A program made the position numbers and the translations under genes. From positions 1-13,055 of the forward strand of contig CAYHZL010000095.1 of NCBI GenBank assembly GCA_964361075.1: a stretch of DNA of 13,055 bases, written 5' to 3'. This DNA comes from CAYHZL01 sp964361075. GTDB taxonomy: Bacteria > Bacteroidota > Ignavibacteria > UBA10030 > UBA8401. The notes beneath the pieces are model-generated. The model made no database searches. It was not told the DNA's origin and saw nothing but the letters and a program-made list of their open reading frames with translations. This document shows, one piece after another, positions 10,501-13,055 of the stretch. Positions within the stretch are counted from its first letter, which is position 1; each line of letters begins with the position of its first letter.

Positions 10501-10721
10501 ACACCATCACCACGAACACTGCCCGAATCTACAGCAACACCATTCACAAACAATTTTATCGGCAAGCCTGAAGGAGCTGTGCCGCCAACAAACTGGCTTG
10601 TGAAATGGCTCGTCGTTCCTTCTTTCGGTTCATTGATGAACACTTGCGCATCAACTGACGAAACAAAAAGGAACATACTTCCCAAAATCAAAAGGCAATA
10701 TGTTTGTAGTGTGTTGAGCAT
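7575..10721 (-). CDS. Exported Ig-like plus outer-membrane beta-barrel protein
   Basis: This 1048-residue protein has a signal peptide (residues 1-25, cleavage VDA|Q). Residues ~27-110 look like a bacterial Ig-like domain (INEPKEG, LFVNG, GDGVFEF), and ~113-215 like an invasin/Big_1-type domain (VRADGRTTMNVTANVVDKWG). Residues ~255-460 carry a set of motifs I recall from large bacterial outer-membrane proteins that often sit beside DUF11 genes: SIYGDNST (298-305), FVKLERNRSYALFGDFNT (317-334), ELARYDRTFNGVK (340-352), GQGISGFYFL (380-389), VGTEKVRIE (396-404), DYEIDYQQGTLFF (425-437) and NPVYIVVTYE (449-458). The remaining ~590 residues alternate polar and aromatic or hydrophobic residues with short turns, as in a large transmembrane beta-barrel. 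There is no TonB box or OmpA motif that I can recognise. The start at 10721 gives a clean signal peptide but lacks a strong Shine-Dalgarno. The protein may display, anchor or export the flanking surface proteins; that role is inferred. Confidence 0.9.
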   Translation of the reverse strand: MLNTLQTYCLLILGSMFLFVSSVDAQVFINEPKEGTTSHFTSQFVGGTAPSGLPIKLFVNGVAVDSGSVRGDGVFEFIGTSVPQGPITFTVVVKMWNGREMKAIRKMHVFGTPDSIIVNMPESEVRADGRTTMNVTANVVDKWGMKIRDGYFITVEADSMKMDIQDVDPNTIGVQVRLTNGEIAIPLRAPKDAGMYSLKLSTSSIATRVSKEFNTPIEPLMLVGSADASGSMLKASSNFSSLNLKNENKLNNGFHSDGRLALYGRGSVWSDYLLTASYDNTRRQDRLFKELDPDVLYSIYGDNSTVDYTAQSNNPFFVKLERNRSYALFGDFNTGLSQNELARYDRTFNGVKAHYETKKENADIFATLTDRKVVQDEIRGQGISGFYFLGKSSIVVGTEKVRIETRNKLHNEIVISRLEKSRFGDYEIDYQQGTLFFKQPVASIDVNGNPVYIVVTYEATTNIATEYSYVVGAQGEKEIVTGLRIGGTAVHDRSNNNFTLLGANTKYALNQQVTLGGEFARGFDKISKGGNAWKVDVAGSPIAKLQLKSYFRKVESGFMNQTMGAGGVNNESGSTKYGAGATYTGLEATKLSTDYYHTIQSTGGKEVVISSVVAGGERSFGNAATLGARVENISYKTPSDTASSAKQSTVLAMRGTIKPMNRLNIIGEYEHSISFSEKNQVKPSAATIGAEYKIIDPVTLSLSQKFFGNGANASLFGISSDLGYGTSALARYQIGNGISGQRNQMSIGLKNTLHLTDELTSNVSYERTRALDRNIIEVHTEDNDAVSAGLEYLPKAPVKASIKGELAKNSQGLKRNVVFGGDLRLNTEFTLIEKFSYYEESRIQTQPSDSSKSFAGNTLAVDQFGLSSAYGVLKKMSNIIGLAYRPISFDWLNAIGKYEKKLEYNGMVSPETEENTDIISLHTFIEPVRGLEIGTKYAMKMKSEKTYDITANTFTDFYLVRAEYDLRWNNFDVAAEYRTLNQHESQTMKNGYSAEIGNVVFENIHIGVGYNFVGTKDKDLVASEYWSAGPFVSIRAKFTEKILKYFEK

Positions 10722-10786
10722 GTGCTCGGTGTTTGTTAGTTTATTTTTTTTCTTCTTACACTTTCCAAATCAATAAGACTTGAAAA

Positions 10787-10792
10787 ATTATA
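10787..10792 (-). promoter_or_regulatory. Possible -10 element for the barrel gene
   Basis: TATAAT on the minus strand lies about 65 bases upstream of ATG 10721 and directly after the hairpin. I see no convincing -35 box, nor the TTG/TAnnTTTG pair typical of Bacteroidota, so this is a weak call in an AT-rich stretch. Confidence 0.2.
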
Positions 10793-10800
10793 TTTCTTTG

Positions 10801-10832
10801 TGAACTTACCGAGATCACTCTCGGTAAGTTCA
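10801..10832 (-). terminator. Perfect 14-bp hairpin after the DUF11 gene
   Basis: TGAACTTACCGAGA is followed by the 4-base loop TCAC and then its exact complement. It begins 8 bases after the DUF11 stop codon, the usual place for a terminator. On the minus strand the stem is followed by CAAAGAAATAT and so lacks a U-tract. It may be a non-canonical terminator, a 3'-end stabiliser that sets unequal expression of the two genes, or a protein-binding palindrome. Confidence 0.6.
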
Positions 10833-10840
10833 AAACAACA

Positions 10841-12649
10841 TTAGTTAACTGTACACTTATAGCTAATAACTTTTGTTACTCCGGCATTTACTCCAAAGGT
10901 CGAGTTTGTTCTGACAGTTCCACTTGTATATTCTGCAAAATCGGTATCGGCTGCATTTGTCTGTGCAGTTCCATCAATATCAATTCCTTTGCCTGATGCA
11001 AAACCATCGGCAAGAAAAGTCATATTGGTTGGAATAGCATTTGCGATAGTAACACTTGTTGCATTTGCAGCGCCGGTATTTACAATTGTGAGTTCAAATG
11101 TGATTGTATCACCAGGAGCCGGATTTGATGTGGTACCAATTCCGGCAATACTTGCAGCCGCAAGGTTTATCGTAAATGTTGCAGCAACAACTCTTGTTTT
11201 TACTACGTGGATAGAATCTGAAGAAACATTCCCGGTATACAGTGTTCCTGTCGCAGTTGGTGTTAATGTAATTTGTCGTGCGATTGTATCGTTTACAGAT
11301 GCGGTAGGAACTGTAAGGCGAACATAGATATGGATTGTGTCACCGGGATTAATACTTCCTGTTGGACCAGCAGCTAAGTCTGTTCCAACTGAAGTTAATG
11401 CGATTAAATGATCAACATTATGTTGTCCGAGATACTGAACATCAGCCAATGTGAACGTCGCCGCAGTGTTACCCATATTTTTTAACGTATAAACATATTC
11501 TACATTCTCATCCGTTGCAGCTGTAGCGTTTGCAGGTGTAGTATAAAATTTTCCACCTTTTGAGGTTGCAACTACAGCGCTGCCATTAAAAATTGTTCCG
11601 CTGGCTGATACAAGCTGTGTAAGTGCATTTTGTCCGCTTCCATAGGCAAGGGTACTAAAATCTGTTGAAGCGGTTGCAACAGGTTGACCTGATGCAGGAC
11701 CAGTACCATTAGCTAATGATTGATTAATTGTAAAAGGAAGTGTAAATGATGTAGCTGCTAACGCAGGAGCTAATTTTGCTGTATCAAGTGTAAAAGTAAT
11801 TACAGAACCTGAAACTGAATACGCAATGGTTCCACCAGCGCCGCCAGTTAATGTATATGTACCTGATGCACCACCGCCAAATGTAAAATTGGTTGGTATT
11901 GTATAAGTAAATTGAACCAGACCACTTATATTATTATAACTGTATGGTGTTGCACTACCTCCGTTGTCAAGTGTTATGCTATAATTAAATGCTGCACCGG
12001 GAATTAAAGGGCTTGGTGCAGTTCCACTTGCGGCAAATGAAATAACAGGTTTGTTGATTGTTGAAGTGAGTGTAAATGTTTGGGTAAAAGTAGAATTTAA
12101 TACAACGACGTTATTAGGACCATCACCAACGCCAGCATTTGTAAGTGTTAATACAATGCTATTTACTGTTGCGTCATTAACTGTTGCAATAACAGCTTTA
12201 ATTAAATAATTCTTCGTTGCATCTACACCAATAGAATCACGGTTATATGTAAAAGTAGTATCGCCAGTAGTAAATGTACCGCTGCCATCAACATCAGCGA
12301 CTAAACTTAATGTATAGCCAGTAACTGTATTAAAGGAAATGGTAAATGGTGTTGCACGGTTACTAGTATTCTGGAATGATACCGCAGAATAGTAAGTAAC
12401 ATTGTCGTACGTAGTTTGGGAACCTGAAGTAGGTGTAAAAGCACCGGCAACTTTATGACCTACATACATACTTACTGTATTAGAATTTTTACTTTTAACA
12501 TTCGCACCATCGTTAAAAGTAACACTTGCTTGGTTTGTAATTGCAGTACCTGCTGCAGTACCTGCCGCAAATACTTCTTGCAAAGAGGAAAGCAACAGTA
12601 TTATTACCATCGCTAATCCAAATCGAGAAAACATAGATGTACGTCTCAT
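10841..12649 (-). CDS. Secreted DUF11-type surface protein
   Basis: This 602-residue protein has a signal peptide with a basic n-region (MRRTSMFSR), hydrophobic core LAMVIILLL and cleavage near VFA28|AG. The mature start (GTAITNQASVTFNDG...SNTV) is the usual opening of DUF11-type surface proteins. A DVDGSGTFTTGD segment near residue 117 resembles an acidic calcium-binding loop. DUF11-like beta-sandwich segments follow at ~200-330, ~357-490 (EYVYTLKNMGNTAATF) and ~500-602 (NPAPGDTITFELTIVNTG). Composition is very rich in Thr, Ser, Asn, Ala and Gly. The only cysteine is residue 599, four from the end. No type IX secretion C-terminal domain or LPXTG motif is seen. The start at 12649 is chosen because AGGAGA lies 8 bases upstream; an in-frame ATG at 12694 would add 15 residues but has only an A-rich upstream region. 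A structural or surface-layer role is inferred from composition and family. Confidence 0.9.
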   Translation of the reverse strand: MRRTSMFSRFGLAMVIILLLSSLQEVFAAGTAAGTAITNQASVTFNDGANVKSKNSNTVSMYVGHKVAGAFTPTSGSQTTYDNVTYYSAVSFQNTSNRATPFTISFNTVTGYTLSLVADVDGSGTFTTGDTTFTYNRDSIGVDATKNYLIKAVIATVNDATVNSIVLTLTNAGVGDGPNNVVVLNSTFTQTFTLTSTINKPVISFAASGTAPSPLIPGAAFNYSITLDNGGSATPYSYNNISGLVQFTYTIPTNFTFGGGASGTYTLTGGAGGTIAYSVSGSVITFTLDTAKLAPALAATSFTLPFTINQSLANGTGPASGQPVATASTDFSTLAYGSGQNALTQLVSASGTIFNGSAVVATSKGGKFYTTPANATAATDENVEYVYTLKNMGNTAATFTLADVQYLGQHNVDHLIALTSVGTDLAAGPTGSINPGDTIHIYVRLTVPTASVNDTIARQITLTPTATGTLYTGNVSSDSIHVVKTRVVAATFTINLAAASIAGIGTTSNPAPGDTITFELTIVNTGAANATSVTIANAIPTNMTFLADGFASGKGIDIDGTAQTNAADTDFAEYTSGTVRTNSTFGVNAGVTKVISYKCTVN

Positions 12650-12656
12650 TGTTGTA

Positions 12657-12662
12657 TCTCCT
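12657..12662 (-). promoter_or_regulatory. Ribosome binding site of the DUF11 gene
   Basis: AGGAGA lies 8 bases upstream of ATG 12649 and decides the start. The alternative ATG at 12694 has only an A-rich stretch upstream. Confidence 0.65.
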
Positions 12663-12690
12663 ATTTGTGTTTGTGAATTGTTTGTTGTTT

Positions 12691-12753
12691 TCATTTTTTT
12701 CTTTCGTTATCAATATTTTGTTGATAAAAATTTTGTTGCGTTGCTTTGTACAT
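12691..12753 (-). CDS. Possible 20-codon coupled leader ORF
   Basis: This short frame begins MYKATQQNFY and ends ERKK, overlapping the MDTRPP stop at its start (TGATG). Its stop overlaps the in-frame upstream ATG of the DUF11 gene (ATGA at 12694-12691). It has no ribosome site of its own and would depend on reinitiation. It is Gln/Asn/Lys-rich with no recognisable domain, and may simply be open by chance in AT-rich DNA. Confidence 0.18.
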   Translation of the reverse strand: MYKATQQNFYQQNIDNERKK

Positions 12754-12773
12754 CACGGGGGTCGAGTATCCAT
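12753..12773 (-). CDS. Possible 6-codon leader peptide MDTRPP
   Basis: ATG at 12773 is preceded by a strong Shine-Dalgarno (AAAGGAG, 9-base gap from GGAG) and is followed by only six codons, MDTRPP, then TGA. Pro-Pro directly before a stop is a known slow-termination context, so ribosome stalling here could affect the downstream gene. The stop overlaps the next ATG (TGATG). A strong ribosome site with no long ORF behind it is the main evidence that this is a leader. Alternatives are a decayed gene start or a chance match. No protein evidence is available. Confidence 0.3.
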   Translation of the reverse strand: MDTRPP

Positions 12774-12782
12774 TTTGTTTTT

Positions 12783-12789
12783 CTCCTTT
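12783..12789 (-). promoter_or_regulatory. Strong ribosome binding site before MDTRPP
   Basis: AAAGGAG on the minus strand is one of the two best Shine-Dalgarno sequences in the window. It overlaps the TAA of the upstream gene and sits 9 bases from the ATG of the six-codon ORF, which makes that tiny ORF noteworthy. Confidence 0.6.
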
Positions 12790-13055
12790 AATTAGTTTTT
12801 AAATTATTTTTTTCTATTTCAATGTTATTGTGTTGATCAACCAACTGTTGACCATGTTGTTTCAACGAAAAATTTTTATACGATGAAAATGCGTCGCAAT
12901 TTTCAATCCCAGTTTCTGCAGGTAATTCGCAACCAACTACAATCACTTTTACATTATGTGTTAATGCAACAGTGCTGATATTTTGCAATTCATGTAATGT
13001 TTCAATTTCGTTTTTCAATAACGATGAGTATACACAGACTGCATACGGTCTGTTT
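12788..13055 (-). CDS. Unidentified protein, C-terminal fragment
   Basis: The reading frame enters from the right edge and ends at TAA (12790-12788), giving about 89 codons of a gene whose start lies outside the window. The visible part begins NRPYAVCVYSSLLKNEIE and reads as strand (AVCVYSS), amphipathic helix (KNEIETLHELQNIS) and strand (VKVIVVGCELP), followed by an Asn/Gln/Lys-rich tail. That pattern would suit an alpha/beta fold such as a thioredoxin-like domain lacking CxxC, but no family-defining motif is visible and I do not assign one. Composition differs from the downstream genes (more Lys, Glu and Gln, no Thr-rich repeats), so it looks cytoplasmic rather than secreted. Its stop codon overlaps the AAAGGAG ribosome site of the next short ORF, which suggests transcription continues into the leader. 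Confidence 0.7.
   Translation of the reverse strand, partial: NRPYAVCVYSSLLKNEIETLHELQNISTVALTHNVKVIVVGCELPAETGIENCDAFSSYKNFSLKQHGQQLVDQHNNIEIEKNNLKTN

Larger units (their letters stand above)
12650..12787 (-). other. Leader region of the DUF11 gene
   Basis: This is 138 bp between the unidentified gene and the DUF11 start. It holds the two short ORFs and the upstream in-frame ATG. No clear promoter or terminator was seen, which fits read-through from the upstream gene, although a weak promoter cannot be excluded. Confidence 0.5.

Noticed and set aside
10243..10776. Plus-strand frame of 177 codons
   Set aside because: It lies antisense to the start of the barrel gene, has no ribosome site and no domain sense, and ends in a run of Phe codons from the T-rich intergenic DNA. 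It is a shadow frame.
12513..12713. Minus-strand 66-codon frame overlapping the DUF11 start
   Set aside because: It is in the MDTRPP phase but beyond its stop, overlaps the DUF11 signal peptide out of frame, and is low in complexity.
12753..12773. The C5 run in MDTRPP considered as a sequencing frameshift in a broken gene
   Set aside because: Shifting frame here leads only to the 20-codon frame or to a low-complexity frame, neither of which looks like a real protein, so a leader ORF or chance is the simpler reading.

Overview
The window is a cell-surface locus from an AT-rich bacterium (roughly 40% GC by eye), probably of the Bacteroidota/Chlorobiota/Ignavibacteria group. That placement is an inference from the style of the secreted proteins: a nidogen-like 'FDFWYMG...STNGF' N-terminal domain, FN3, GTL-type beta-strand repeats, DUF11, and W-rich/RYW...FAVG modules. 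It does not rest on a marker gene. All real genes lie on the minus strand, and TGA is used as a normal stop.

In the direction of transcription (right to left): (1) 13055-12788 is the 3' end of a gene I cannot identify. (2) 12787-12650 is a leader holding two very short ORFs (6 and 20 codons) linked by overlapping stop/start codons. (3) 12649-10841 encodes a 602-residue secreted Thr/Ser/Asn-rich protein with DUF11-type domains. (4) A perfect 14-bp-stem hairpin (10832-10801) follows its stop codon, with a TATAAT sequence just beyond. (5) 10721-7575 encodes a 1048-residue exported protein with two Ig-like N-terminal domains and a large predicted beta-barrel. (6) Starting 54 bp after it, 7520-1 is one uninterrupted reading frame of 2,506 codons that runs off the left edge. 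It encodes a giant modular surface protein: signal peptide, nidogen-like domain, FN3 domain, two ~820-residue homologous modules, a third shorter copy, and a DUF11-type domain at the window edge. I checked this frame line by line and found no stop codon.

The likely theme is a set of surface proteins made together: an abundant DUF11 secreted protein, an outer-membrane barrel and a giant adhesin-like or surface-layer-like protein. The DUF11 protein and the giant protein carry similar DUF11-type domains at or near their C-termini, so they may share a location or partner. A functional three-protein system is a hypothesis. No RNA genes, insertion sequences, CRISPR arrays or plus-strand genes are supported.
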